The notes beneath the pieces are model-generated. The model saw only the letters and a program-made list of their open reading frames with translations. It was not told the DNA's origin and searched no databases. Below are positions 20,448 through 31,535 of a stretch of DNA of 64,000 nucleotides, piece by piece. The position numbers and the translations under genes are program-made. The stretch is from Odontocerum albicorne. Taxonomy: Eukaryota; Arthropoda; Insecta; Trichoptera; Odontoceridae. The DNA is taken from assembly GCA_949825065.1 (NCBI GenBank), contig OX463859.1, forward strand, positions 26,243,847 through 26,307,846, read 5' to 3'. How positions within the stretch are numbered: the first letter of the stretch is position 1; every line of letters starts with the position of its first letter.

Positions 20448-23400
20448 GTAAGGAAAAAAGTGGATAAATATGCTAGTAAACATTGTATTGTTCGTAGATA
20501 TTGATTTTGTTTTCTTGGTACTTGAATTTTTTTAGACGTTGTTATTTTTAATTTAGAAAAAAAAAGGTTATATATTAAATTATTATTCAGATCAAATTTA
20601 ATTTTGAAATTAAATTAAAAAAAACGCTATTGGGTCGAGTTACCTCTGTTTAATTGGGAATCAAACCAATTAATCTTAATATGATAAAATTAATGGTAAC
20701 AAATATATAGTAAATGTGAAAATAGTACGGTGTACTAGATTATATTAATCCGCAATTTAAACTTTTAATATATACGTAAAATCATGCCATTTTCCTACAG
20801 GGGTAGGAAGAGAGGATAGAGTGTAACTCTCTTTTCTGTTCTGGACGCACAAATTTTATCTCTTCCACATGCATACACCTTGTTCCATATCTCCTAGAAC
20901 TTCCTTTCTTACATTTCCTACTTTCAAAATATGTTTCATACTCACTTATCCATTCACACATGCATTGTATAGGGTCTTTCAAATTGACACAATTTGCTTT
21001 CAAAAAACACACAATTCGCTTTGATTTCAAAAAACTTATTATTGATCATTTAAGTATAATGTATGGCATTTAAACACAAAAAAACAATATCCACCAAATG
21101 TCCACCTCTTGCAGCTCCACAGATGTCCACTCTTTTGTCAACATTTTCGATGACATTTTGGCATAATTGCGATTCTAACTAACCAATAACGCGAATAATT
21201 TCATCATCCAGCCAGGAATTGATTGGGGGTCATTCTTATAGACCTCGTTTTTCATGTTACCCTAGAGAAAATAGTCCAACGGTGTCAGTTCACATGATCT
21301 TGGTGGCCAATTAACATCACCGGTTCCGGAGATTACAATACATGAAATAATTCAACAATTTGAACGCGTTATTGCATTGTATACGACTCCATTTTTATAA
21401 ATTTCATACATTACGCTTCTCAAATGTCACAAGACCCAAGGAAGTTTGCGACGTCATCTGTGTTTTATCCAATAATTAAAAAAAACCGCTCAATTTGAAA
21501 GACCATTTTCTTTTGTAAGTGTTTCTTCTTTTATTCGTTTGAAGTGACTAAATAATTTAAGAGTGCTGTCAGGACTTGGCACTTGTCTGCCATGATCAAC
21601 CATTTAATTTATTATATTCATAAATAGCTATTAAAAACTCAACTCACAGTATTTATCGTAAATTTTAGTGTTTCGATGGGAGGGTGTCAGGCTTGGTCTT
21701 TGTCTCCTATCATCAAGCATTTAATTTATTATAATCATAAATAGCTATTAAAATTTCATTCGTGGTATGTATCGTGAGCTTGATGTGCATTTTTATGTAG
21801 ACAAATTTTAAGAGAACCGTGTAAACTGATATGACTAACGTGTCCCCATCGGTCCAGAGCTATTAAGTATGTCTTATGTAAACAAATTTTGTAAATTATG
21901 ATTTGGTTATAGTTAATAAATTTCGAAAAGGGATTTTTGAAGTTGTAACAGCTCTAGGGAGACTTTTTTGGTTCAAGTTATTTTTTTACGCTTTCACACG
22001 GTTGGATGGCCATAAATTTTAAGAGTCTACGACCGACATTCTATAAGGAGTTTCTTTCTTTGTGACGTCAAACTTCTCATACACTATATATTCAATACAT
22101 ACCGTCCATAGCGCCCTTCTCGGTTGCGATTTCGTCCAGTTAACAGCTCCTATACTTATCATTGGTCGCTGTAACTTAATTCCAAGTTTTATAAAAGTAT
22201 TTCTATAAACTAAGTGTTCACTTTATTTCCATAAAATTGGCTGGGCAAATCCTATCCATACGAGGATTTTGTTATTGCCGTGCATTTATAATTGAGTAAA
22301 TTCTGGGAATTTACCCATGTGACAATCTTGAGATTGACGTACCACTTTATCTCTGGTCAAAATCAGCTGATTCTCACAGAATATCGAGCGCACTAATTGT
22401 CGTGAAGTCTTCAGGACCGGGACGAATCTCAAAGAGCCCACTCCAAATTCCGTTTCGTCCGTAAAGTCGGTCGCGTTAAAAATTGATTTCAAGTGCCGTT
22501 TGCTGCGGTCATTTTGTCTTACTACGGCACGAGTTGACGAGTTGACTGTACTACGGCACGAGTTGACGCCCACCAACCATACTGGGGCGACTTCTTCATT
22601 TCAACGGCCCTATAACACCTGATGTCGAGCATTGGAAATACATTGTGTCAAGTGTATTGAAGTAAAATGAATTTGTTTATTATCTTTGCTTGTCATTCAA
22701 TGGTGATATCTGAGTAAATTTAGAAATTGGTGATTTCAAATTATTGAGAATTGGCACAACTTTGCAACGAACTGTTGTGAAATTACCCCCAAATAGAAAA
22801 TACTTCGACTGTCTGTCCATCTGAAAGGATAGCGGAGTATCAAAAAGTAATCTGCCCAATTTAAGTTTTCTGACGGGCTATCAGCTCGTCAAGATCAAAT
22901 ATATAACTATTTAAAAGCAAATATGTGTTTCATTGTATATTTCTACCTATCCAAGCACTGACGACTAACCACTTCTTCCCACTATACCTTGAGATCTAAT
23001 AGAGGCTTGCCCTATAACCACTGACTGAGCTACCGGATTAAAATACATACATTGTTATATCTAGGGTTTTACTAATGCAATCGAAACGAGTAAACAAGGG
23101 AAGTGGATAAGCCTATTAGTGCTTTTATTAATTGCTCAACACATCAGCTTTAAGTGCACATTCATCCCTCATTATTCAATTTTATGTTTTACACATATTC
23201 CGTGTGCATAATAAAAAAAAATACCACTTTAATTACGACAAATTGTAGAATACAAGTACATATATAACAATGAAAGGAGACCTTCGTTATGTGAATGAAC
23301 TCTTCGTGAGAAATACTTTAATAGGTGAGACCTGTGACGAAGTGATCTCATTGCTTAGCCACAAATTTAATATATTTGCCCAAAATACTAAAACCTTCTG

Positions 23401-26400
23401 CTGTTACATTCACATTATTTCACATACTCATATTACATTTCAAACTATCATACACATTATTTCACTCGCATCATATTTTCAGCAATCGCATTTTACATAC
23501 AACTTCTTATATTCATATAGATGTTCTGTTAATTTCAAGCAATAATATGATTAAAATTTATTGTACCTGTTTTAATGTAATTCATATTCGTTGTGTGAAG
23601 CATTTCCTTAAAAAAACAATATTTACCTACCCCAAAAAGGAAGAAGATTTGAACACCCTTTTCACAAGGTTCCATTTGAATTCGAATGCGAAACTTGTGG
23701 GTTAGAAGAAAAACGTTCTCACAACCAGTCTACCGAGTCGTTAATACGATACGTGTTGGTTAATTTTTGTAATAATTTATTATTTACTCTTTTACTTTAA
23801 GTATACTTGTTAATTTGATTTCAGGAACCGAAAACGAGGTTAAATTTCGATTCGAATATGGTAGTATGTGATGAAAAGAACAAAAAAGACTTGGACACAG
23901 AGGGGCTTAAAGCACAGCGGTACAACGAAAGCGTTGTCGTTTTAAACGGGAATTTATATTTCAAGAGAATAATTGACAAATATACAATGGTAATATTTTT
24001 ATTTTTGTATTCATACCATCACACCATTTCACTATCGTGGTAGGCAGATTAAACAGAATGCCAGACTTTCCTATCTCGAGACACATCCTTCTCTTCTATA
24101 TCCATACAACTTACACGATTTCTCTCACTTTCTAAGTTTTTTCTCTCGAAATATCATTCACTTGATCGAACCATACTTTTTTTTGTTTTTCCTCTCAAGT
24201 GTCTTCCATTTTTATTTATAGTACATATCTATTTTCTAAGTCTCTCTTCATTCATTCGTTTCACATGCCCAAACAATTTCAGCGTGCTCTCTTCATGTTA
24301 CTCAACACATCAGCTTTAATTCAAAATTCATCCCTAATTACTTCAGTCCGTATTCTGTCATACATTGTCACTCTATATATTCGAATCAAAATACGGATTT
24401 CTACGACTCCTCTCAGCCTTTTTTTTCGATCCATATTTCGCTCCTTTACAATAAAGATGGCACTAAAATACTATTGTGGACTATTGATTCTCTTAGCAGA
24501 CAAAATACTGTCCAGTTCAAATATACGAGTATATTTTTTATTGCCCCATTGACTTTATTTCCTATTGTTTCACGCTATCGATACCCCTATTAACTTACTA
24601 ATATGAAAAGAAACATTCTTTATTGTTTGTTTTTAAACATTCTTCGACGTCCATTTTTCCCTCCTCTACAACAAAGTTGGTTCTTTCGGTAATTCATTTA
24701 CACCCCTCAACACATGTTGAAGACCATAACTGGAAGACAATAATGTCTTCGACTCCAGTTATCAAACCATTCAGACTACGGTGGCGAACTGCGAGTTACT
24801 AGTCCATACCACTGGCATAGGCCAGGAACTTACAATTCGCCATCGTAGTATAAAAAATCAACCGCATATTGGCAATCATAAACACTCATATTGTTATCGA
24901 ACGTACACTTTAACAAGACTGCAATACTTTACTACCTTTTTATTATTTAAAAGCTGACACTAATATACCACTGTAAACCACTATCTCAGCAGATTAAAAA
25001 GAACTGCTCAGATTTAGTGTATCTGTTTCAGTGCCATACTTGTATTAACTTTTTTCTTTTGAATACCACTTGAATTTTATTTCAAATTATCAGAAAACCT
25101 CAAACGTTTTACTCAAATCCATAAACTCGTTTAAGCGTTTTAAAAATGAATGGTTATATGTTTTTATTATATACTCGTATAATACAAAAGCTTTTACGTG
25201 TTTTCACATTCAACTGTATTATTGTAGTATACAAGGCAAATTATTCAAATAACTAAGAATATAGGTTAGTTGATTAACAAAATAAAACACTTAAAATATT
25301 TCGTGATATGAATTAAGTACTTAACATATTTTTTTTATTAGTCAAGTCTTCAATACTCAAACTTCGCGGCAATATTTTAATGGCTTTTCATTATTACAGA
25401 TTTTATAACAAATAATTAGGCCAAACTGTCTTATATTTTTTCGGTAATATCTCTTGACCTTTTAAATAAAATAAAACGGTTTTTTATAAAAAATTATACA
25501 CAAAATATAAATTTTGAACAATATTCAAAATGCAACAAAATATTAAAGTATAATATAATACTCATAATTATCATCGTCATCATTGCTGAACCTTGTTCGA
25601 GGTGTAGTGTTCTATTCTTTCAATGGCATCGAAATATACTTTTGCAGTATTCGATGTTTTCTGTGAAAGTGCTGACAACTTCTTAGCCTATTTGAACTAC
25701 AAGTCATATGTAAGCCGCTTTATTAGTATATTTTCTGCGCTGTGAGTCATTTTCCTTCTTCCGTAATGTCGGACCTTAAATCCGTTACCGCGACCATTCT
25801 TTTCACATTCACGTGTATCGCCCCCCTTTGGACATTTTTTTCTTCGTGCCTACGTGACGACGAGCTCATAAAAAAACCAAAAACTTTTCGATCTTTTAGT
25901 GTCTTGAGTGGTGGTGGGATCGAACGGATCAGTTAAGAACCTCGATTTTATAAATAAATAATTTCAGGTACAAGGCAGTTTTGCTCGTGTATTGCCCAGC
26001 GGAGGAACAGAAACACTTTTTGACTACGAAATGAAAGATTTTTGTTACGAATTGAAAAATCAAAATTCTCCAGGGAACGTATATAAATCAACACTTGAAA
26101 GAATAAGCTTCCCAGCCAACTGTCCTATCCCAGCGGTAAGTAGGAAATATTAAGTTTTGATACGATATGTTTCAAAGTATTCTTATCGTGTCAAAGGCAC
26201 TATACTTTCTTTTGAGTATCGAACAAATCATAATGTTATCAGTATCCTTGTGAAAATTTCAATTTTCATTCCGAGCATGAACAGTCCATCTGACCTGATG
26301 ACGGCAGATCCCATTGCAGAACAACGCATCACAATTTTTTTGCAGTTTACTTGTACTAAGTTCCATTTAAGAACGATTGCCCTTGCGTTATGAGATCATC

Positions 26401-29400
26401 CTTATCGATATTGACGAATAAACTTAAAAAAAAACTGAACATTCGGCGGCGTCCTTAGCCTACATACAAATGATATTTTTATCCCTAGTTTATTTGATAT
26501 TTCTCTTTTACTCTAAATATTCTAAATTTATTCTCAATTTAGTATTCATACACAATGCCATAGACACTCACATGAACATCAATAATAATAATTAAATAGT
26601 AGGTGTTCACGCAGAAGATCTTTTATGTGAGTCGTCCAGAAAGTAAATAACTTTTTGGCATAACTAAATAAAAACGAAAGGTATCAACACAAAACTTTAT
26701 TTACAAAGTCACAGTACCTTATCGTATTTTTCAATGTAGTCGCCATAGCTGTCAAGACACTTATTGTAACGTGGAACCAATTTTTCAATTCCGATGTTAT
26801 ACTCTTCTACCTTCAAATATTTGAGCCAGGATGCCACTTCTTGTTTGAGGTCTTCATCGTTTGCGAACTGTTTTCCACCCGAAAATTCCTTTAGTTTCGG
26901 GAATGAGGGAAAATCACTTGATGCCAAGTCAGGGCTGTAAGGAGGATGCCCAAAAATTACCCACTTAAGACGTTGAAGTTCTCGCTGTGTTCGTGCTGAT
27001 GTATGAGGCCGCGCATTGTCATGAATCAAAACCACCTTTTCCGACAACATTCCACGTCTCATGTTTTGGATGGCGCGTCTAAGTCGTTGAAGAGTTTCAC
27101 GATAGGCCTCTGAGTTTATTTGGTGTCCTCTTGGCATAACCCCCACGTGGATCAAACCCTTTCGGTCCCAAAAAACTGTTGCCATCACTTTTCTGGTGTT
27201 GAGATTCGGTTTTTCTTTTCCGAGCACACATTTTTTGGTAGCCAAGGTCCTCTGTCACTATTTCATGTAGGAGCAATCGTGAAATTTGTGGGAAAGATTC
27301 ATGTACTGTGCCTAAAGTTGCCTATAAATTTCGATAGGCCGAACCTTTTATGCATTCAAAAAACGAATGAAACTACGCACTTCACATTTCGCGGGATTTT
27401 CAATGGGCTCAGCCATTTTGAAAGGTTACAGAACAAAAACGCACGATCGATCAGCAACAAAACTCGGCTTGCACTGAAGCGAGGGAAAGAGCTAACTAGC
27501 GCGCGTACGATCGCGGTGGTGGGGGATCGGTGCAAGGCGTTGTGCGCAATCGTTTTTTACTTTCTGGACGCGTCTAGTATATTTTATTTTCCTGGACAAA
27601 ACAGCTGCTTTGTTAATTTTTATTATTATTTGATTTAAGATTTATTCCTACAATATCCGAACTACTCGCACATTGAATTATTTGTTTATCTGCTAATAAA
27701 GATATTAAATGCTAATCTGCTAATAAAGTCCTTGGATTTGTGATGAGAGTCTCAAAGGTATTTGATGGTGACGGTGTTGTGATATATATTTTTCAATCAA
27801 TGGTTCACAGAACATAAAGTGCGGTTCAATCATATGGAACCCAAGAGTGCTCAGAATTCCCCGATAGTGGAGCGATATCAAAAGAGATTTTTACGACACT
27901 ATTGCATAATATGAATTTTACCCATGACTCTATCCCACATTTTAAAAATGGTATTGTAATGTGTTTGGATATCATTCTTAAGCGTTTGAAAATATCTAGG
28001 CACCTGTTATACAGTGAACGTTTTATGTTTCAGGCCGATGTTTTTTTGAATAACTTTTAAATGAAACACAATTTTATAATTTATATTAAATTGATTGATT
28101 ATATGGTCTTTACCATTACGTATGGAATATATTGTCGGTCAAGTGGCCACCTCTGGTCGTGGCGCAAACGCGAGCTCTTTCAAGTATATTTTTCATAACA
28201 TCCTCGCAGACTTCTGGTGTTATTTCAGCAATTTTTTTTCGAATGTTGTCCATAAGCATCGAAATTATGGTCGGTTTGTTGGTGTACATTTTTGGTGCAC
28301 CAACAAACACCTTTCCCTTCAAGTACCCCCATAGGAAATAATCAGGGGGGGTCAAATCAGGGGATTGGGGGGCCAGTCGATATCATGTACATATACAAAG
28401 TGTTTACAGAAAAAATGGCAAACCATTTGTTGATTGGCAAACCATTGTATAACCCTTTTAATCCCAGCATATTTCGCATGAAATGTGCGAAAAATTCCAA
28501 GCATTTTTTGACAAAAAAACAGTTGTTTATATTTTATTTTTTATCTCAGTTAACATTTAGTTTTTAAACATATATTTTTTGTGGAGACTTTTCTGTAGAG
28601 TGTAAAATAATAAGTAATTTTCATATTTCATAAAAAAAAATTTTTTTTTTTTTATTAAACATAAAAACTTGTATGACATTTTTGAGGCCGATGATCGGCC
28701 CTGTGGGATTTTTTGCATACATCAGTTGTGAGATTAAAAGGTTAATGCACCGGACAATTTTTTACGCCATCTAGAATTCAGAAGTTTCCCGTGGTGTATT
28801 CATGAACTGCGCACACGGAATAACCTTGTTGAATTTTTTTCATATTTTGATGGAAAAATTAGGACTGAACTCTTTAATAAACTTTGTAGGTATAACTGAA
28901 TCCTTTTACAGGTAAAAGTGAGTCACATTGTTCCTTTTGTCACTTTGCTTTGTTTATTATCTATTCTTTAATAATACAATATATATCCTTTAATAGCATA
29001 GTGATGCTATGTTTATTATATATCCTTTAATAGCATAGTGATGCTATGTTTATTATATATCCTTTAATAGCATAGTGATGCTATGTTTATTATATATCCT
29101 TTAATAGCATAGTGATGCTATGTTTATTATATATCATTTAATAGCATAGTGATGCTATGTTTATTATATATCCTTTAATAGCATAGTGATGCTATGTTTA
29201 TTATCTATCCTTTAATAATATCTATCCTTTAATAACATAGTGATGATATGTTTACTGTCTATCCTTTAATAATATTTATCCTTTAAAAGCATATTGATGA
29301 TATGTTTATTATCTATTATTTAATATCATAGTGATGCTATGTTTATTATCTATCCTTTAATAATATATATCCTTTAATAACATTGTGATGCTAGGTTTAC

Positions 29401-30025
29401 TGTCTATCCTTTAATAATATCTATCCTTTAATAGGATATTGATGCTATGTTTATTATCTATCCTTTAATAATATATATCCTTTAATAACATTGTGATGCT
29501 ACGTTTACTGTCTATCCTTTAATAATATCTATCATTTAATAGCATAGTGATGATATGTTTATTATCTAACCTTTTATAATATCTATCCTTTAATAGCATT
29601 GTGATGATATGTTTATTATATATCCTTTAATAGCATAGTGATGCCATGTTTATTATCTATCCTTTAATAATATCTATCCTTTAATAGCATAGTAATGATA
29701 TGTTTATTATTTATCCTTTAATAGCATAGTTATGCTATTTTTAGTATCTATCCTTTAATAATATCTATCCTTTAATAGCATAGTGATGCTATGAGTTTAA
29801 TTTGTATTAAATACGAGTATATTAAAAGGAAAATAATTATTTCAGGGGACCTATGTAGCCAAAAATATGGCAAATATGATGTCCTTTTCATCGTTTGAAG
29901 AAGGACCATACATGATGACTATCAAGTTCTTTGAGATAACCATGTCAAAGGATGTGCCACCGAAAATGAAGAAAGAACTCTTTGGATGTTTGAAAGTTGA
30001 CATGATAAGTGAAATGATGGAATAA
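20376..30025 (+). CDS. Secreted DUF1091 (CheB / MD-2-like) protein, four exons
   Basis: The coding parts are 20376-20447, 23825-23989, 25968-26135 and 29846-30025. All three introns have gt...ag borders (donors gtaagg, gtaata, gtaagt; acceptors all ttcag) and all are phase 0, giving 194 residues. Residues 1-22 form a signal peptide (basic start, hydrophobic core LLLIWIGISILLA). The mature part has cysteines at about 39, 105, 131 and 183, enough for two disulfides, and a glycosylation sequon N58-E-S. 'FDYEMKDFCYEL', 'NCPIPAGTYVAKN' and 'YMMTIKFFEI' are in the order and spacing of DUF1091 / CheB-like insect proteins, a family related to GM2-activator/MD-2 lipid-binding folds. CheB proteins in flies act in chemosensory tissue, but other members are unstudied, so the ligand and tissue are unknown. 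The poly(A) signal aataaa is at 30132. The first exon is assigned by frame, signal peptide and donor. Confidence 0.85.
20973..21504 (-). mobile_element. Tc1/mariner-related element, internally deleted, with terminal inverted repeats
   Basis: The 15-bp termini 'ggtctttcaaattga' (20973, plus) and its reverse complement (ending 21504) bound the element. The minus strand between them reads 'WPPRSCELTPLDYFL', a stop, then 'GNMKNEVYKNDPQSIPGWMM', and towards the end a 'RGGHLVDIVF'-like tail. This is the last third of a transposase of the same group as 28116-28400. It lies in intron 1 of the DUF1091 gene on the opposite strand. Confidence 0.75.
21560..21800. repeat. Approximately 115-bp tandem duplication
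   Basis: Two diverged units share 'tgtcagg(a)cttgg', 'catttaatttattat' and 'tcataaatagctattaaaa'. It is located in intron 1 of the DUF1091 gene. Noncoding. Confidence 0.75.
22286..22600 (-). other. Open stretch of unknown nature in intron 1
   Basis: A less AT-rich stretch with a minus-strand frame of 96 codons. It contains the 17-bp duplication 'ctacggcacgagttgac' (about 22522 and 22551). The frame has a 'KTSRQLVRSI' string faintly like the helix-turn-helix of Tc1/mariner-related transposases, which would fit the neighbouring remnant at 20973-21504, but the match is weak. I do not call a gene. Confidence 0.25.
23825..23989 (+). CDS. DUF1091 gene exon 2
   Basis: Bounded by acceptor ttcag (ends 23824) and donor gtaata (from 23990). 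It is 55 codons in phase 0. It carries the first mature cysteine (VVCDEK), the sequon YNES and the 'VVVLNGNLYFKR' beta-strand pair, typical of the N-terminal half of DUF1091 proteins. Confidence 0.85.
24050..24580 (-). mobile_element. Non-LTR retrotransposon ORF2 C-terminal remnant
   Basis: Minus-strand frames give 'EIRILIRIYRVTMYDRIRTE', then 'LSNMKRAR' and 'KLFGHVKRMNEERL' across a frameshift. The motif order equals that of 2075-2520. Located in intron 2 of the DUF1091 gene, antisense to it. Broken by many stops. Confidence 0.65.
24715..24850. repeat. Interspersed repeat family 3 copy with an internal hairpin
   Basis: It shares 'tggaagacaataatgtcttc' and the 'gaacttac..ttcgcc' end with the family at 12230-12490. 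The stretch 24775-24849 forms an imperfect hairpin (ctacggtggcgaactg pairs with ca-attcgccatcgtag). Confidence 0.5.
25565..25880 (+). mobile_element. Non-LTR retrotransposon 3' remnant (same family as 8126-8830)
   Basis: Plus-strand readings 'VMSHFPSSVMSDL' and 'ATILFTFTCIAPL' align with 'VMSYFPSPITLDL' and 'TAILFTLKCVTPS' of 8126-8464. It is degraded and lies about 90 bp before exon 3 of the DUF1091 gene, in the same orientation. Confidence 0.55.
25968..26135 (+). CDS. DUF1091 gene exon 3
   Basis: Bounded by acceptor tttcag and donor gtaagt. It is 56 codons in phase 0. It holds 'LFDYEMKDFCYELKNQ' and ends 'FPANCPIPA', which joins exon 4 to complete the family signature CPIPAGTY. Confidence 0.9.
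26626..27577 (-). mobile_element. mariner element, 952 bp, internally deleted, TA target duplications
   Basis: The termini match as inverted repeats around 'cgtccagaaagtaaa' (left from 26626, right ending 27577) and are flanked by TA on both sides. Minus strand: the transposase starts near 27420 ('MAEPIENPAKCEVRS', then 'FIRFLNA'), hits stops, loses most of the DNA-binding region, then is open from 27245 to 26709. The open part has 'VVLIHDNARPHTSARTQREL' and 'HPPYSPDLASSD'. The last two catalytic aspartates are 34 residues apart (DD34D), as in true mariners. Full mariners are about 1.3 kb, so roughly 350 bp is lost. It sits in intron 3 of the DUF1091 gene. Not autonomous. Confidence 0.92.
26709..27245 (-). 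pseudogene. mariner transposase, catalytic half
   Basis: A 178-codon open frame covering the DDE domain. The first catalytic D lies in 'VFWDRKGL', the second in 'IHDNARPH' and the third in 'DLASSDF', so the catalytic triad is retained. It ends 'SYGDYIEKYDKVL', the usual mariner tail. The missing N-terminal helix-turn-helix region and upstream stops make it a pseudogene. Confidence 0.9.
28116..28400 (-). pseudogene. Tc1/mariner-superfamily transposase C-terminus
   Basis: The minus strand reads 'DWPPNPLI', a stop or shift, then 'TPPDYFLWGYLKGKVFVGAP' and ends 'TRGGHLTDNIFHT'. 'P.D.FLWGYLK.KV(Y/F)' followed by 'RGGHL.D..F' is the standard end of transposases in this group. Located in intron 3 of the DUF1091 gene. 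Only the end is kept, as in the copies at 1340-1690 and 20973-21504. Confidence 0.85.
28970..29800. repeat. 37-bp minisatellite with palindromic core, plus diverged units
   Basis: From about 28985 to 29190 near-identical 37-bp units read 'tatcctttaatagcatagtg' + 'atgctatgtttattata'. Each contains the inverted repeat tagcat-agtg-atgcta. From 29200 to 29800 units are longer (about 60 bp), because an extra 'ctatcctttaataata' is inserted, and more diverged. It ends 45 bp before exon 4 of the DUF1091 gene. Confidence 0.95.
29846..30025 (+). CDS. DUF1091 gene exon 4 (terminal)
   Basis: Acceptor ttatttcag ends at 29845. It is 59 codons plus the stop TAA, in phase 0. It starts GTYVAKNM, holds 'YMMTIKFFEITMSKD' and the last cysteine in 'LFGCLKV', and ends SEMME. 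The short methionine- and glutamate-rich tail after the last cysteine is a little unusual. Confidence 0.9.
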   Translation, partial: GTYVAKNMANMMSFSSFEEGPYMMTIKFFEITMSKDVPPKMKKELFGCLKVDMISEMME

Positions 30026-30131
30026 CTTTATTCTCTTTATTTTTATAATACGCAATGCACCTTTACTGGGGTGATTTGTGCCACTACATAAAAGTCACAA
30101 TGCAGTTATATGGTTCAATATAATATAAAAT

Positions 30132-30137
30132 AATAAA
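30132..30137 (+). terminator. Poly(A) signal of the DUF1091 gene
   Basis: Canonical aataaa about 107 bp after the stop codon, with a second overlapping copy just after. It is the first strong signal downstream of exon 4. Confidence 0.55.
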
Positions 30138-30167
30138 ATAAATTTAAAAATTATACAATTTTAAGTA

Positions 30168-30489
30168 CAGTAGAGCGTCGCTTATCCGAAACTATTCGGG
30201 ACTGGGGTTGTTCAGATAACTGATTTTTCGGATACCCGATCGTCACAAGTGAAGGCTTTGTCACATAGTGAAGGCTCACACGCCGCTAACGACGCAAGGC
30301 TGTTCACGTAGGCCGGTTGGCAAAGAGGGGGAAAGAGCAGAAGCGCCACAGCAATTTTAAATTTTGTACGTACTAAAAAACACGCTAAGTTTTCATAAAA
30401 TTGAATTTGTATACTAGCGGCCGCAAATTTGAACTTTCGGTTTACCGATGTTTCGGTTGATCGGTATTCGAAAAATCGATGCTCTACTG
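30168..30489. mobile_element. pogo/Tigger-type MITE with TA target duplications
   Basis: The termini 'cagtagagcgtcgcttatcc' (from 30168) and, in reverse complement, 'cagtagagcatcgatttttc' (ending 30489) are inverted repeats of the pogo/Tigger consensus kind (CAGTAGAG...TTATCCG), flanked by TA on both sides. It is 322 bp long with no open frame. It is inserted about 30 bp after the poly(A) signal of the DUF1091 gene. Confidence 0.9.
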
Positions 30490-30839
30490 TAACTGATTAA
30501 ATTACGAAAAGTAACAATTGATCTACGAATATAAGTAGAAAAGTTCCTTTAAGAAGAAAATATACGCAATATTCTTTGGACGCGGTAAAGACATGGCGTT
30601 CAGTAAATCAAAAAGTTCATGTCAAGGACATAACAAAACACACGATTTAAGAGATGCTAATAAATCCAACAATCAATTTATTTGTGGAAATATTGAGGAG
30701 TGTTGTGTGTTTTAGACTTTATTTAAAAAAAAAAATGTTGTTTGAAAGAAATATAAAGTTTTCAATGAAAATTTAATTTAACTTTTTAACCTTCCTATGA
30801 TAAAATTTGATTTAACAGGCCTTTTTTTGTATTGATGAT

Positions 30840-30985
30840 TCGGAGATGTGGGGCTGGGAGACATTATTGTTTTCAAATCCAGTAATCGAACATTTGAGTT
30901 CAGAACCACTGGAGTAGTCACGTAACTCGCGGTTCATTAATGCATGCTTAGTAACACTACCACACGCGAATAAAAAATAATCATC
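30840..30985 (+). repeat. Interspersed repeat family 3 copy
   Basis: It shares 'gggagacattattg', 'cgaacatttgag', 'aaccactggagtag' and 'gtaacactaccacacg' with 12345-12485. Noncoding. Confidence 0.6.
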
Positions 30986-31004
30986 CCATATTGATTGAAT
31001 AGAA

Positions 31005-31250
31005 ATATGAATAACGTGATAGTTTGGACATAAGGAAATAATGTATGAAGAAAGACTGACAAAAAAAGAGAGAGGAATAACTAAAAAATTATGGTTAGAT
31101 CAAATGAATGATATTCTGGAAGAAAAAAAAATAAGGAAGTCAGAAAAAAAAGTGTGTGGATGTAGAAGAAGCTAAGGATGTGTGTGTCGAAATAGGAAAG
31201 TGTGACTCTCTGTCTACTCTGCCTACCCCGACAGGGAAAGGTTTGTGTTT
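31005..31250 (+). mobile_element. Non-LTR retrotransposon ORF2 C-terminal remnant
   Basis: Readings such as 'LDQMNDILEEKKIRKSEKK' and 'CRSRRS', then 'LSTLPTPTGK', match the end of the family at 1-190 and 50640-51000 ('DQVNDILKE', 'KSQRNR', 'LSAYPDR'). Stops and shifts are present. Confidence 0.55.
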
Positions 31251-31535
31251 CTGAAATCATTTAGATCTGATTAATTATAACGGACGTCGCATTACTTAAA
31301 TTTTTCATACATAAAATGAGGCGCTCGCTGTGTTAATTAAATTAATAACAAAATTTAATACATTCTCTTATCCACATCGTTATGTAGAGTGGAATATTTA
31401 AAAATCGCGAGTTCAGTTACTATTAAATTGACATTCAGCTGTCAGTTGATGGTGGGTCAGTATTATTGTGTTTTATTGAGTCCTTCGCAGGTAATATTTT
31501 TATTTTTTTTTTGTTAATTTTAAGAATACATTTTT

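Noticed and set aside
23270..23705. Two overlapping plus frames upstream of DUF1091 exon 2
   Set aside because: They lie in intron 1, have chance-like composition and repeated 'ttcacattatttcac' text, and do not join the real exon, whose acceptor is at 23824.
28985..29190. CRISPR-like palindromic repeats
   Set aside because: Despite the palindromic core, the whole 37-bp unit repeats without variable spacers, and it lies in an intron of an insect gene.
31430..31495. Possible 5' UTR exon ending in cag|gtaata
   Set aside because: A good donor and a less AT-rich stretch, but no downstream plus-strand exon could be joined to it.
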